A stretch of DNA of 64,000 nt from assembly GCA_964247055.1 (NCBI GenBank), contig OZ176057.1, forward strand, positions 4,898,001-4,962,000, in the 5' to 3' direction. This document shows positions 1-12,061 of this stretch, in pieces (position 1 is the first letter of the stretch; each line of letters starts with the position of its first letter). The notes beneath the pieces were generated by a model. The model was given only the letters and a program-made list of their open reading frames with translations. It was not told the DNA's origin and ran no database searches. Made by a program: the position numbers and the translations under genes. This stretch comes from Paragordius varius (lineage: Eukaryota; Nematomorpha).

Positions 1-260
1 TTTCCCGTTCTTTGATACAGTAATAAAAAACATCAAATGATCAATATGGTTGTTCTAAAACCCACATTTTATATTTGGTAATTCAACGCTTTGAATAACG
101 AAAGAAAAATCGAAATGAAATCGGTAGCACACACCCAATTTAATTATAAATATTTCCAATTTATCATATCATATAAGGCTGGTAGAAATATTTTAATTAT
201 AAAAATCTGGTTATTTTTAACCTAAATTTTTTTATATTTCATTAATATTTTTTATTTTAG
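1..260 (+). other. intron upstream of the L7/L12 exon
   Basis: A+T-rich sequence ending in a good acceptor (T-rich tract then ttttag at 255-260). It is the 3' part of the intron before the first visible L7/L12 exon. I see no coding exon in it; the N-terminal exons lie before the window. Confidence 0.6.
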
Positions 261-2090
261 ACCCAGGCTGTTAATACATCAGTGAGTGACGCATCAAATG
301 CCGCAGAACAAACAGCCACAAAAACTTCGTACACAGTAAAACTTACCCAATTTGATGACACGAAAAAAGTTACCCTGATTAAAGAAATCAAAAATCTCAT
401 GACTGATATGAATCTAGTCCAGGTATATATATCATTTACAGTTCAAATTCACCCTCGTACATTTCGAATTTTACCCTCGAACAATACAAATTCACCCTTG
501 AACGATTTTAATTCACTATAAAAAATAAATTATGTTTTCGAAAGATAACTCATATATTTTCAGTATTATTCCAATCAAAAACAAAATTTTATCTTTTGAA
601 AATATATATAAAAATACAAGTTTTAATCTTAAAATACATATAATTTATTAGGGGTGACTTTGAATTATAAATGGTATAGTATCTCAAATACAAATAATAT
701 ATATTTAACAATAAAACTTGGCAAAATTTTTGATACACTTGTTAGTATCTTACTAATATATTTAAACTGTTTGGGTTATTAAAATTTAGGATTATAACTG
801 AATTTATATCATTCACAGTTTAAATTCACCCTTGAACAATTTAAATTCACCCTCGGACAATTCAAATTCACTCTAGAAGAAATTATATGTTTTTTAAGAT
901 TAAAAATTACTTATATTTTTTATAATTTAATTAAAAATAAAATTACGTTTAAAATTAATATTCTACTGAAGAAATAATAAACTATGCCATAAAATTTTAT
1001 ATTAATGATGAGTAGGCGAAACACATAATTTATATTTAGGGTGGATTTGAATTTTTCAAGGGTGAATTTGAATTTTTCGAGGGTGAATTCGAATTGTAAA
1101 TGGTATATATAAGTTTATTGGACTTATGGAGAAATAATTTAAAGAAATGCTTTAATATTAAAATATTTTTATATTGAAAATGATTTTTTTTAAACATGCT
1201 TTTCAGAACTTTTAAATGTTTGAAAAAAATTTTTTAATGTGTATTATTTGAATTTAGCAATCAATTAATTATATAACCTAACTTAACTTTTTTATTTAAT
1301 CCAATTACGGTAAAAATTGGAATTATACGGACAAAACGTAAAAATATGACAACCCCATTCTTTTTTAAACCATTATTCCTTTATTAACTATTCAATATGG
1401 ATGGTAAAATATCACATTGATTGTTTTACCATTATACATCTCTATTTCATACTTTGCAGTTTAAACAATGAGTATTAAATTTAATCATGGAAATATGGGT
1501 TGGTTTAAAGAGTATGGGTTGTCTTTTAATTAAAAAAATATTTATATTTATATTTTTACGTTTTGTCCCAGCATATATACCATTTACAGTTCAAATTCAC
1601 CCTTAAACAATTCAAATTCACCCTTGAACAATTTATATTCACCCACGAACAATTCAAATTCACCCTCAAATAAATAACATGTTTTTTAAGATAAAAAATT
1701 ACCTATATTCTAGTATATTTTTAAAAAATATAATTTTGTTCTAAATTATAATAATATTGAAAAAATAATAAATTATGCCATAAAGATATATTTTATATTA
1801 ATAGAGTTATATTAGTTCGAAAACACCTAATTTATTTTTAGGGTGAATTTGAATTGTTCGAATGTGAATTTGAATTGTTCAAGGGTGAATTTGAATTGTT
1901 CAAGGGTGAGTTTGAACTGTAAATGGTATAATTTCTCAATTTTCCTTTTTTACTTTTTATTTGTCTTTTTTAGGCCAAAAAATTTGTAGAAAGTTTGCCT
2001 CAGATTGTTAAAGCTGATATGGGGAAAGACGAAGCAGAAAAATTGAAAAAGCAATTAACTGATATTGGTGCAACCGTTGTTATTGAATAA
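261..2090 (+). CDS. MRPL12: mitochondrial ribosomal protein L7/L12 (bL12m), 3' two exons
   Basis: Stalk protein of the mitochondrial large ribosomal subunit, which recruits translation factors to the GTPase centre. Two exons are visible: 261-422 (54 codons) and 1974-2090 (38 codons plus TAA), joined in phase 0. The first encodes a linker rich in Ala, Thr and Ser, then the start of the L7/L12 C-terminal domain (TSYTVKLTQFDDTKKVTLIK, KEIKNLMTDMNL). The second completes that domain (AKKFVESLPQIVKADMGKDE, then EAEKLKKQLTDIGATVVIE). The Lys-rich helix, the 'LPQIVK' turn and the closing 'GATV' strand are hallmarks of the fold. The signal for mitochondria and the N-terminal dimerisation domain lie outside the window, so the gene is 5'-truncated here. 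The 1.55-kb intron is mostly transposon DNA. Confidence 0.93.
426..678. repeat. CACCC-family inverted-repeat MITE
   Basis: The left end carries tandem units related to TTCAAATTCACCCTCGAACAA (about 21 bp). The right end has the reverse complement and finishes 'ATAAATGGTATA'. It begins within a few bases of the L7/L12 splice donor at 423. Confidence 0.6.
808..1110. repeat. CACCC-family inverted-repeat MITE
   Basis: Complete copy: three CACCC units at the left (814-875), three reverse-complement GGGTGAATTTGAA units at the right (1037-1098), ending TAAATGGTATA. It lies in the L7/L12 intron. Confidence 0.75.
1307..1568. repeat. P-family MITE (ACGGACAAAACGT termini)
   Basis: The left end reads TAAAAATTGGAATTATACGG followed by ACAAAACGTAAAAATAT. 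The right end is its complement, with GGTTGTCTTTT and TTTTTACGTTTTGTCC. It is the first of a family with at least fifteen copies or half-copies in this window. Confidence 0.7.
1573..1935. repeat. CACCC-family inverted-repeat MITE
   Basis: Complete copy with four 21-bp CACCC units on the left and four inverted units on the right. Termini are ATACCATTTACAG and CTGTAAATGGTAT. It is the third copy inside the L7/L12 intron. Confidence 0.8.
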
Positions 2091-2114
2091 CACTCCAATA
2101 TATTATTCCTCTAA

Positions 2115-2185
2115 AATAAATTTTATGCTCCCTATAGCACAAAAAAAATTGTTAGCTACAGTAAAAATTATGTTGATACAATAAA
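2115..2185 (+). terminator. L7/L12 polyadenylation signals
   Basis: AATAAA occurs at 2115-2120, about 25 bases after the stop codon, and again at 2180-2185. Either could direct 3' end formation of L7/L12. Assigned by position and motif only. Confidence 0.4.
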
Positions 2186-2444
2186 AACATAGAGCTTTTA
2201 AAATATAAATAATTTTTTGGTGAAAACGCCATATTTTGACAACTTTAATGTTTTTTGATATAAATTGGTAATAATTAAGAATTTTTATAAATATGGAAAA
2301 AGCAAGGATTAAATATTGTGATCTTTTTTAAAAAAGAAGTCTTTTGCTTTTCACGTTTTGTCCCTATTTTTAATTTAATGATAAAACTTGGTGATTCGAT
2401 TTGTTCCGATTAAAAAATAACACTTGTTTAATTGTCTTTATATC

Positions 2445-2592
2445 ATTTTCAATCAAACGCAACATTACGAGCAAACGCAATATTTTAAGGAAACACAATT
2501 TTTCAAGACGCAACATTTTCCATTCAAACAAAATGAATAAAAATGTTGCGTTTGGTTGAAAAAGTGTTGTTCTTGACTGAAATGGTATGTAT
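2445..2592. repeat. short fold-back element of the CAACATTTTT family
   Basis: Left units resemble TCAATCAAACGCAACATT and the right units are inverted (AATGTTGCGTTTGGTTGAAA). The element ends ACTGAAATGGTAT. It is a small relative of the large fold-back element at 53997-55476. Confidence 0.65.
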
Positions 2593-2599
2593 AAATGCC

Positions 2600-3960
2600 T
2601 ATATATTTATTTTTGCCGCAATTTAAAATATTGCAATTACAAATATAAATCTATTGCTAAATAATTAAACGAAGTTGAGCATTTAAATTGGATTAATATG
2701 GTATTAAGCAGTGCGTACCACAAAGCTACATAGGATAATAAATATGAACAATAAATGCGGTTAAATACTAAAACTTGTCATAATTTTTTGCCAAAAAAAT
2801 CTCATTTTTATTTCGAATTATATTAAATAAATAGGAGGAAACGCGTAACTAAATTATATTCATCAATATGAATAATCCTAAATACAAAATTTTATTTAAG
2901 TTTTCGAGAGTCAGAGAAATACATGAATTAAGGTTTGAGGCTGAAAATATGTTATTATGTGGTAACTAGTGTTTACCCAATAAATCGTATTTAAAAATGA
3001 TTTAAGTTTTATTTTAAAGGAATTTTTTGAGAATTCGCACCAAAGCGCAAGTAGTCTATAATTTTAATAGAGCCTCCAATGTTTTATAGTATCTTTTCCA
3101 TACAATTCGATAATATACATCTACTGAGTATTTTAAATTTAGGGAGTTTTTAAGCCCATCAGCCGAGATCTATTGTCAAAATGTCACCAAAATATTAATT
3201 ACATTTTTTGGGATCAAAAAATTGTGACGATAGGTGTTTTTTAAATTAAATTGTATATACATGTGCTATGCTATTTCCGCTTTGGTGCAAATTCTTAAAA
3301 AAATTTTCTTTTATAGCTTATATAATTTTTATCGATATATTGGCTAACCTCCAGATACACAGTAAATTTATTACTGTAAAATCTTTTACAGCATAAAAAT
3401 AAGTTTTTTAGGACAAATTTAAAACCAACGTGGGATTTTTTACCATCTCTATGTCTTCCCAGGACCGAAAAAATGTCTCTTTATCGAATTTTGTTTTTAA
3501 CATAATAAAACAAATTAAGAGATAAAATTTAGCCAACGTGTAATTCAATTTAATTCGACCTAATGTGCCATAAAATGCCATTTTTTGATATTGCGTCTAA
3601 TAGCACGAAAATTAAATTAATTTTTTCAGGTATTAATTCTGATTTTAATGAATTTTATAAAAATAGGATTATAACTAATAATTATTTAAGATTTATCCTT
3701 TTTGGATTTGAATAAAAAGGTTTATAAAAATGCCAATTAAATTAGCTCAATATTGTTATTTTTGGTTAATAAATACCTTTCTATATGAATTAATTATTAT
3801 ATTTACAAACAATCGCTCAAACAACAATCATCTATATATTTTGATGCTTCCAACATTTTAGAAATTACAATCAATATTTCAACTTAAACAAAAACGTTTT
3901 CCATACTATAAATATTGGGCAACTAAATAATTAATACATTAAAAACATCGATTTAAATTG
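2600..3960. other. A+T-rich intergenic DNA, nothing recognised
   Basis: No exon-like or repeat structure could be supported here on either strand beyond low-complexity A+T tracts. Confidence 0.4.
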
Positions 3961-3984
3961 GTTATAAACAGTCACCAATTCCAT

Positions 3985-4225
3985 AAATTATAAAACATTT
4001 CTCCTTATATCGAGAAAATTTGGCGGTTTTTAAGTATCGGTATAAAGTCGAGCGATTTATCGTTAATTAAATAAATAATGATATTGAAATTACACCATAT
4101 ACCCAACTAATTTTAACCATTTTGTTAACACAAATTTATTTCTTCATCAATTACCCTCTCAACATTGCTCCTTATACCGAGAAAATTTGGCCGTTTATAA
4201 GTATCGTTATCAAGTCGAGTTACTG
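3985..4225. repeat. diverged direct duplication of a ~60-bp segment
   Basis: The segment containing CTCCTTATATCGAGAAAATT (about 4001-4055) recurs as CTCCTTATACCGAGAAAATT (about 4168-4222), each followed by a similar AAGTATCG..TCGAG stretch. Function unknown. Confidence 0.6.
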
Positions 4226-4676
4226 CAAAAAAATACTTTTTTTTATTGAATTCTGTATAATTTTTCCGGAAAATAATTTGACAACATTATTATTAACTCT
4301 CATTATGGCTCATATAAAGGTCCATCTCTCAACTGTCTTCCAGTGACCAGTTTCATGACAAGCAAATATATAGCAGAGATTATATTATATAGTTAAATGT
4401 TTTTAAAGATTATTTATTTCAGATTAGAAATCTCGCGATTTCAAAAATATTCTCTCTTTCCTCCATTCTCTAAACACCTGATTTTTACGACCTTTCATTT
4501 AACACACTTTAACCTCCTCTCTAATAAAGCTACCTGAGACCAAATTTATTAATCTCTGTTCCTGCCTAGTATGCCTACCGTTTTTACAAACCTTTCTTTA
4601 TTATTTATTAAGGAATCCCATTAAATTACTTAAGGCGCTAAAGGCTTACGCTTTTAACATTTATTGGTATATCTGT

Positions 4677-5050
4677 TATATACCATTTACAATTCAAATT
4701 CACCCTTAAACAATTCAAATCCAACCTTGAACAATTCAAATTCACCCTCGAACAATTTAAAATCATCCTAAAAATAATTATGAAATTTCGGTCTAATACA
4801 ATTCATCATTAAAATTTAATATATTTTTATGACAAAGTTTTTATTTTTTCAGTATTATTTTGATTACATATAAAATTTCTTTATTAAAAAATCTAAAAGA
4901 TATAGGTAATATTAAATCTTAAAAAACACATAATTTATTTTAGGTTGAATTTGAATTGTTCGAAGGTAAATTTGAGTTGTTCAAGAGTGAATTTGAATTG
5001 TTTGAAGGTTAATTTAAATTGTTCAAGGGTGAATAAATTGTTTAAGAGTG
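4677..5050. repeat. CACCC-family inverted-repeat MITE
   Basis: Left end TATACCATTTACAATTCAAA followed by CACCC units. On the right there are at least five inverted units, more than in other copies and partly degenerate. Confidence 0.7.
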
Positions 5051-5094
5051 AATTAACAAATATTTTAATTATGTTGTTGTAATCTGCAAATTAG

Positions 5095-5640
5095 GTATTG
5101 TAGTCCATGCTTTAGAGACTTTCGCGGTACAATATACAATCGATTTGTGATTTCTTACTTCTACTTTCCTAGATATTTAAATGGCTATTCCTTTGTTAAA
5201 AAATTTTTTACATTTAAGTTATAATTGAGTGTACTTAAATTAGCCCCTTGTTCATTTTTAACTTCGTTACTACCGTCATACTAAGATTCCAAAGCTCTTC
5301 GATTGTATTCCACATGTCCATTGAAATCATCAAAAATAAGATTTGATGTATTTTGGTAATAAAGTCATTTCTCCATCTAAAAAATCATCAAATATACTTT
5401 TGTCCATTTTAGTTGACCCTATCTGAGGAGCATAAACGCTTATGTAAAAAAACTCTCTTATCTAACAATATGTAAATACTTATATATCTGCTGTCGGCAA
5501 GTCTAACCTCATTTACTTGGTTGGTATATCTTGAACACACAGTTATTGCGACTCCACTGTAACCGTTCTTAGAACCTGAATAAAACATTTTAGAGTTATC
5601 CTTTAAAGTTTTGGTATATATATAGTTTCTTAATTGCACA
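5095..5640 (-). mobile_element. LINE fragment, endonuclease domain (degenerate)
   Basis: On the minus strand, short open stretches match an APE-type LINE endonuclease. 'NGYSGVAITVCSRYTNQVNE' fits the strand around the catalytic core, and 'SVYAPQIGSTK' fits the conserved V-Y-A-P motif. A later G-H-V segment corresponds to the G-D-x-N-G-H-V motif with the aspartate lost. The frame is broken several times and no reverse transcriptase follows, so this is a dead 5' portion. The family looks RTE/CR1-like, but the fragment is too short for a firm assignment. Confidence 0.65.
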
Positions 5641-5984
5641 AAAAATTTACCTTTTTTAACCTTATTTCAACTAATACATATAGCGTACTTCTTAACGAAC
5701 CAACATTTTAATGACAAACACACATTCCACAACATCTGCCTATTGTTCTCCCTAGAAATCTGACCTGCACGCCTCACAAACCCCCCCTCCCCTCAAAAAA
5801 AAGAAATTCTATTAAAAGAAATGATATTATTTTAACATTATTTTTAAATAAGGTTTTAATATATTCACCACTATTTGCCCATAAGTTTAAATATTTGTCA
5901 AAAAACAGTTATTCGTTTTAAAGAAAAATTTAAATGGTTGTGTTTGCTGTCGTTTATAAAGCTGAGATTTTTCTAATTTGCCCG

Positions 5985-6345
5985 ATCTTATATAATATTC
6001 CAAACTAAAACAGTAATATATATTTTCATAAGATGGCCAAAAAATTCAAAAATAAAAAACGGTATTTTATAAATATTATTTTGATATATAAGTTTTTTAA
6101 TGTATAAAATATGAATGTTAGTTTTAATTAGTGAAAAATTAATATAATTTAATATATCCCAATATTCTAATCGTGTAATAAATATGTTAAAAAATATTTT
6201 TTTATCTGATTTTGTAAATTTAATATATAAAGTTATATCATTATTTATTGATTATCCTTAATTTTCACTTTTACCCCGAATTTTTATTTTCTCTCAGTAA
6301 TTAGGTTATCAATACATGAAAAAAATGTACGTTTTTTTTGCAAGT
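5985..6345. repeat. partial N-family element
   Basis: Shares ATTATCCTTAATTTTCACTT and the neighbouring sequence with the ~1.1-kb palindromic elements at 12062-13235 and 22990-24115. Only part of one half is present. Confidence 0.5.
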
Positions 6346-6349
6346 GTAA

Positions 6350-7400
6350 TATTAATATTTAAATATACCCTATAAACAATATTTATTATTCCATTTTAAA
6401 ATCATCAAAATTAGCAACGATTGTAATAAATCACAATTATTGTAATATGATCATTGTATCAAATTAAAAAGTTGCAATCGCCATCTTGAATAACCTCCGG
6501 AAAATTGGACATGATATCAAAGAAACTAGAATTATAAAATTTTCATATATACAAACAGTTTAATTAAAAATCTACTAATAAGCGTTCTTAAAAGCAAAAA
6601 TTCCAAGATAAATTATATGCTGTAATAGTACTTGTCCAAACCAGGGTTATCAACAGCAGTCTCCCAAAAATCTTATGTGCGCCCGCAAAAAATTGGAAAT
6701 CCATAATTTATAAAGATGTGCATTAAAAAATTTTTAGTAATATCGATATTTCTAAAACAAATTTTATGAATAAATTTCCATGGGCAATGAACAAGAAAAA
6801 TTTGCTATATAATGTTTCCATTAAACAGTTTTAGCTTTGAATTTAACAAAATATTTTTAAATGCCCATATGCAAAAATGCTGTCCGCGAAGCCATTTGTG
6901 TTGGACACCCCTGATCTGAACGTTTACGAGAATACATAAAAGTTGACATATGTTAATTTACCGTATATTATCATTTTATTCATATCATAAATGTTCAAAA
7001 AGGTTAATTATTACACAAAACCCTCTATAAATTATAATTACTTTTGGAAAAATTCCGAAGGATATAGTAAATGGTGTGGATTCGGACACAAACTCTAAAC
7101 ATTTGAGTATAAAAATTTTAAAATTAAGAAAATGGATTTGATTTGATATGAATTATAGTAGGCGTAGTTTGCATTTCTAGCGACCGGAGCACAAACCGTA
7201 ATACCTCCCCCCCCTCTTACCCCTGACTTTTTAATGTATTATTTAATATAATAATTTTTAAATACTTATTTTGGAATAAAATTATTAAAATTCTTTCTCG
7301 CATTAAGTTTACATGAAGCAAAGGGCAATATATTTGGCCTTAATTTATATTTATTGCATTATACTGCTTATAGGCGCAATAAGAATGCCTTTTGCTGCAT
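6350..7400. other. intergenic DNA, nothing recognised
   Basis: A+T-rich, with a short C-rich tract near 7206. No supported gene or repeat. Confidence 0.35.
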
Positions 7401-7406
7401 ATACTA

Positions 7407-7662
7407 TCTGACAATATACAGTAGTCATGTATCCTTTATTTTATCAAAAATTTGTTTTTTTTCGTTAAATGGGTATAAATATTTGGTAAAGAATGGAAAA
7501 AACAAGAGCTCCTTGCTATTAACAATATCATATTCATTAAAAAAAGTATATGAATTATTATAAAGCTCTTGTTTTTTCCATTCTTTACCAAATATTTATA
7601 TACATTTAACGAGAAAATTTTTTTGATAAAATAAAGGATTCATATGACTGTATATAATATAA
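7407..7662. repeat. H-family hairpin MITE
   Basis: Nearly perfect fold-back. Left: CAGTAGTCATGTATCCTTTA, through ATTTGGTAAAGAATGG, to AACAAGAGCTC. Right: the reverse complement (AGCTCTTGTTTTTTCC..ATAAAGGATTCATATGACTG). A short A+T-rich loop separates the arms. A second, interrupted copy lies at 13250-14455. Confidence 0.8.
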
Positions 7663-7669
7663 AACTAAT

Positions 7670-8915
7670 TTACATTCTATGCAGTAATTTTCAATGGTAT
7701 TACGTATATATTACCTCCAATGTAAATTTCAGGTATTCAGAACGTATTTTCCGTGTATCATTTTCCTATCAAAATATATATTCATGTAAGAATTAAAAAT
7801 TTAAATTATATAAAAAGTTATAATTAGCCAAATTCACGCTTTACATTAAACTTCATTATAAAGTTGACATTTTAAGATTTTCAATTTTAATTTTAACTCC
7901 CTTACGTACATTAAAAATTGAATAAAGGCAAACGTAAAACATAAAGAAAAATATTTTTTTCAAAGTCTGCTTTCTATACTTTTTTATACTTGATTTTTTT
8001 AAATCAAACTCATTGTTACGAATTGCAAAGTATGAAATAATGTGCAAGCTTATCGATTATATATTTGCAATTTATATCATTTATGTAGAAAAAATGATGG
8101 TTTAAAAAATATGGGTTGTCTTTTGAAATATATATTTATCGTAAGTTTTTGCGTTTAGCCTGTATAAATTTTATCAATCTCTATAGAGTATAAATGCAAT
8201 GATCGAAAATGATATTATTTATTACAAAAAATATACCCAACAAAAATAATATCGAAATTCTTAACAAATATTACCATGCTTGTTAGAACTTCAAGGCTTT
8301 CCTCGATCAAATTTCGGATATAATTTGGATTTCGGTTATTATTATCTCCAAAAACTATAAATTTTTTATACAATAAAAATTCATACGGACAAAATAATAA
8401 AAAATTAAAAAAGACAAATATTTTTTTCTAATAGACAAAAAACATATTTTTCAAATAAAATAAAATAAGAAATAGAAACGTTATTTGTTAAATTTTATTA
8501 ATAAAGAAATTAAAATTGTAATTAATAATTTATGTAGGCAAAATCTAGGTTCAAAAGTAATGGCATCTTTTTTGAAAAAATATTTTATTTTCGTTGGTAT
8601 AATTTTAATTTTTATTGTAAAACTATATTTTTAGTATGCAAAATACCAATTTCTTTATTGAAACATAATGGCAATAAAATTATAAATAATATGATATACG
8701 TGCATCCAGAACATCCAATACTATTTGATATTTTATTCTATAAAGAAAAAATATTTTATTCATATAGTTATGGTAATATTATAATATGTGACTACTCTAA
8801 AATAATAAATTACCGTAAAAATTGCAAGAAATAGAGGTGTAAATTGTTAACACTTATATCTAAAGTTTGGGTTTATATAACTTAAGTAAAAAATTTTGAG
8901 ATTTTATTAATATGG
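7670..8915. other. intergenic DNA with P-family half-ends
   Basis: A P-family right end (GGTTGTCTTTTGAAATATAT) lies near 8100-8170. Otherwise no supported feature. Confidence 0.35.
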
Positions 8916-8919
8916 TTGT

Positions 8920-9360
8920 ATTGATGTCATGTGGCGTCCAAATCTTGTTGTATTTTAATTCCCATATTCCTATATGGTGGGAAAGCTGGACGCTGAAAAG
9001 AAATGACAAACGACTATTTTGAAATATGGGTTTAAAGGAAACTTCTCCAAATAAAATGGACAGACAAAATTCCTAACGCCACTATTTTAAATAAAATTAT
9101 TCCGAAAATGTCACTACTAAGCTTAATATGGCAAAAACTATTTTTTCTTGGCCACATTATGAAATTTAATTGACTTGAAAGTCAGTTATGCTGGGAAGAG
9201 GTTTTAGCAAAAGAGGAAGAACTCGTTGAATGGATAACATTCTTAAAGAAATCAACCAAACATTATCCAAACTAAACGCCTGATTTTGAATTTGCTATGA
9301 ATGGACAAGGTATATTTTCAATGTTGCAGTTAGTCGGAATCGACCTTAGCAACAACAAAA
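8920..9360 (+). mobile_element. LINE fragment, C-terminal end of the reverse-transcriptase ORF
   Basis: Broken plus-strand frames encode pieces typical of the tail of RTE/CR1-like LINE proteins: 'SWTLKRNDK', 'ETSPNKMDRQN', 'SLIWQKLFFLGHIMKF' (the conserved FLGH motif) and 'KRGRTRWMDNI' (the basic R-G-R-x-R-W-x-D-I motif). The final stretch 'FAMNGQGIFSMLQLVG' matches the extreme C-terminus region. The same sequence occurs inverted at 33840-34190, which confirms a repeat family. Confidence 0.8.
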
Positions 9361-9365
9361 CTAAT

Positions 9366-9412
9366 ATGGTTGTCTTTTGGAGAAAAAAATATTTTTACGT
9401 TTTGTCCATATA
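9366..9412. repeat. P-family MITE right end only
   Basis: GGTTGTCTTTTGGAGAAAAA then TTTTTACGTTTTGTCC, the family's right terminus without a left partner nearby. Confidence 0.5.
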
Positions 9413-9435
9413 TTATATATTATCACTTTTATATC

Positions 9436-9578
9436 AATATATACCATTTACAATTCAAATTCACCTTTAAACAATTCAAATTCACCCTCGAACAATTCAA
9501 AATCCCCCTAAAAATAAATTATGAAATTTCGGTCTTGAATTGTTTAAGGGTGAATTTGAACTGTAAATGGCATATATA
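9436..9578. repeat. short CACCC-family MITE
   Basis: TATACCATTTACAATTCAAA with two CACCC units, then a short middle and one inverted unit ending GAACTGTAAATGG. It is an internally deleted copy. Confidence 0.7.
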
Positions 9579-9579
9579 T

Positions 9580-9757
9580 GGTATACATTTTTATGGTTGC
9601 CTATTTCACACTATAGTTGGGCGAAATATTGTATAAAAAACAAACTATTGTAAGAAAGAAAAAATTTGGTTGTGTATTTTGCTATTTTTTCCATACACTG
9701 TTGTGCTGCGAATTGCCCAACTATAGTGTGAAATAAGCAACCATTAAAATGCATACT
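9580..9757. repeat. B-family hairpin MITE
   Basis: Left arm ATTTTTATGGTTGCCTATTT continuing to CACTATAGTTGGGCGAAA. Right arm TTGCCCAACTATAGTGTGAA then AGCAACCATTAAAATGCATA. About 180 bp. It abuts the CACCC element on its left. Confidence 0.8.
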
Positions 9758-10064
9758 GTATAAATTATTTAAGCTACCCAGGATTCGTAGAGTTTAATAT
9801 TGTGGTAAAAGGCTGTTTGTAGGGTCCCACTCCAATATCTGTGTAAAATATGAATTTTCTTTGGGTTACCATATTAGTGCCGAAATTGTCAGTGAAGCGA
9901 TAAAACTATATATAGTATAAAAGCATAAAATTATAACATAAAAATGTAAAAAATTAACGGAAAAATATTTTTTTATAAGAAGACTGAAATTTAATAAATC
10001 TCGATTATTTTTAATTATAACTATATATTTAAAATTTTATAGATATGTAAATTGTTTCAGTTAC

Positions 10065-10247
10065 AGTGTGCATTTTAATGGTTACTTATTTCAAACTATA
10101 GTTTGACGATTCGCAACACAGTAATTTACTGTAAAAAAGAAAGGAAAATTGTTTATTCGACATTTGGTTGTCCATTTCCATACACTACTGTGTTGGAAAT
10201 TGCCCAACTATGGTGTGAAATAAGCAACCATTAAAATGCATACCATA
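10065..10247. repeat. B-family hairpin MITE
   Basis: The same arms as at 9580-9757: GTGCATTTTAATGGTTACTT on the left and GCAACCATTAAAATGCATAC on the right, with the AACACAGTA..TACTGTGTT core. Confidence 0.8.
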
Positions 10248-10301
10248 TATGGTAAAATTATTTATAAATATCAAATATCCCTTTGAACTTTTTTAAAATT
10301 G

Positions 10302-10302
<1 letters not shown>

Positions 10303-10344
<42 letters not shown>
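10303..10344. repeat. (TA)n microsatellite
   Basis: Uninterrupted alternating T and A over about 40 bases. Similar shorter runs occur near 35240, 38347, 42785, 44058 and 47278. Confidence 0.9.
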
Positions 10345-10345
<1 letters not shown>

Positions 10346-10909
10346 CTCAATATTTTGGAGTTAAAATATATGAAAATAAATATGTATATGGGTAACACAA
10401 TAAATTATATGTTTTACAAATGTAATTATAAATTTTATGTGGGAATTGTGAAAACCAAACAAAGTATCATGGTTGTCTTTACCAAATATTTGACTTTTGT
10501 TTTGTCTGTATAATTTTAAATTTTACTGTAATACATGCCATATAAATTAATAAATAATTTTGTAATCGCTTTCGCATTTGGAACCTACAGAACAAGAAAG
10601 ACGGGTAAGCTTAAAAATGGGATTTGGCTACTGTTTTGAATAAAATTTTCAAACAAACGGCTCTTAATGTGGAAATTACTAATTTATTTTAAATAAAATT
10701 ATTAATTTGTTTTAGTAAAAATTGATAAAAAGACAAAACGTAATTAAAAGATTAATATTTTTTCTTTAAAACAACCAACCATATTTTTTGAACCTACATA
10801 TTTTTAATTTTTTAGGTGTCAAAATAAATAGTAAAAATGTAAATTGGTAGGTAGCACTCTTTATATATTTCAAAATTGTAATTATGTTATGTGATAAATA
10901 TATAGATTT

Positions 10910-11185
10910 ACAGTAAAATTAAATTTTACGTACAAAAAGTAAAAATAATAAGATAAAAAAATTTTTTCAAAAGACAACTATACTTTTTTAAACCTAAATT
11001 TTTCCTATATTAATATTTTACATACAAAAATATAAAATTACTAATACATCTCTATTTTGTAATTTTTTGTCTAAAACAATAAGTTATATTTAAAATATTA
11101 AGATATAAAAACTATCATTATCTTCTATATAAAAATTTTTGACTTTATATTTTTACATTTTGTCTGTATATTCAAATATTATAGT
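10910..11185. repeat. P-family MITE
   Basis: Left CAGTAAAATTAAATTTTACG with CAAAAGACAACTATACTTTT; right TATTTTTACATTTTGTCTGT. Diverged but with both ends recognisable. Confidence 0.55.
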
Positions 11186-11189
11186 TTAA

Positions 11190-12060
11190 AATGGTAGCCT
11201 TTTATAAAAAATGTAGTTTAATTTTTACTAGTTTTAAGGTAGATAATAAATTATACTTGGGGATGCAAAACGTTAGTTGGTATGGAAAACGGATTTTGAT
11301 AATACTAAAATATATATATTTTTTAAAAAAAATTAAATTGCAGGAAATATTGCATATCATAAATTTGAACTTCAAGAGTGTCCTTAAAAATTTAAAGTTG
11401 GTCCTTTAATGATTGCACATATAAAAAAACTATTTTATTAAAATAATCAAAATATAAATCAACATACCGTTTATTAACAAAATAAGTTATATTAATTTAA
11501 AAATTTATAAAGAGAATAGGTTAAAATGATAGAGAGAGATGAATGATACGTTCTTTGATCGATAATAATAAAAGCACAATATAAATGTTAAAAACCAATT
11601 TGAATTATAAAAAAATCAAAGGCACACTTTGGACAATCTTGAAGTGTAAAAGATATTTGAAGTGTAAATAGTATATATAAAATGTTAAAATATTTATGTG
11701 AAAGTAATTATTGTTTTAATTATAATTATACCTGAAATAAAAATCAACCCTGAAATTTATGATTTTTCTATCAAAATATAATTTCTTTCGACAAAACATA
11801 TATTTTATTAGCAGATGTAGATTTTAAGCCAAAAAAGTTATGTGCAAATATTACAGATAATATATATTAAATAATATTTTTACCAATACTGGTAGTCCAT
11901 TTACTAGGGTAGTTTGGATTACAAATCTTGAGTTTGTAATATTTTTCTACGATAATCAAAATATAATGCTAATTTATTAAATTATATATTGTTTGTCTTA
12001 TAATATTTTGTAGAAATAATTTTTTATGATAAATCCGCAAAACATACATATATATCACTG
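11190..12060. other. intergenic DNA, nothing firmly recognised
   Basis: A small CACCC-like fragment near 11610-11680 ends in a GTAAATAGTATATA terminus. The rest is A+T-rich without supported features. Confidence 0.35.
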
Positions 12061-12061
12061 T

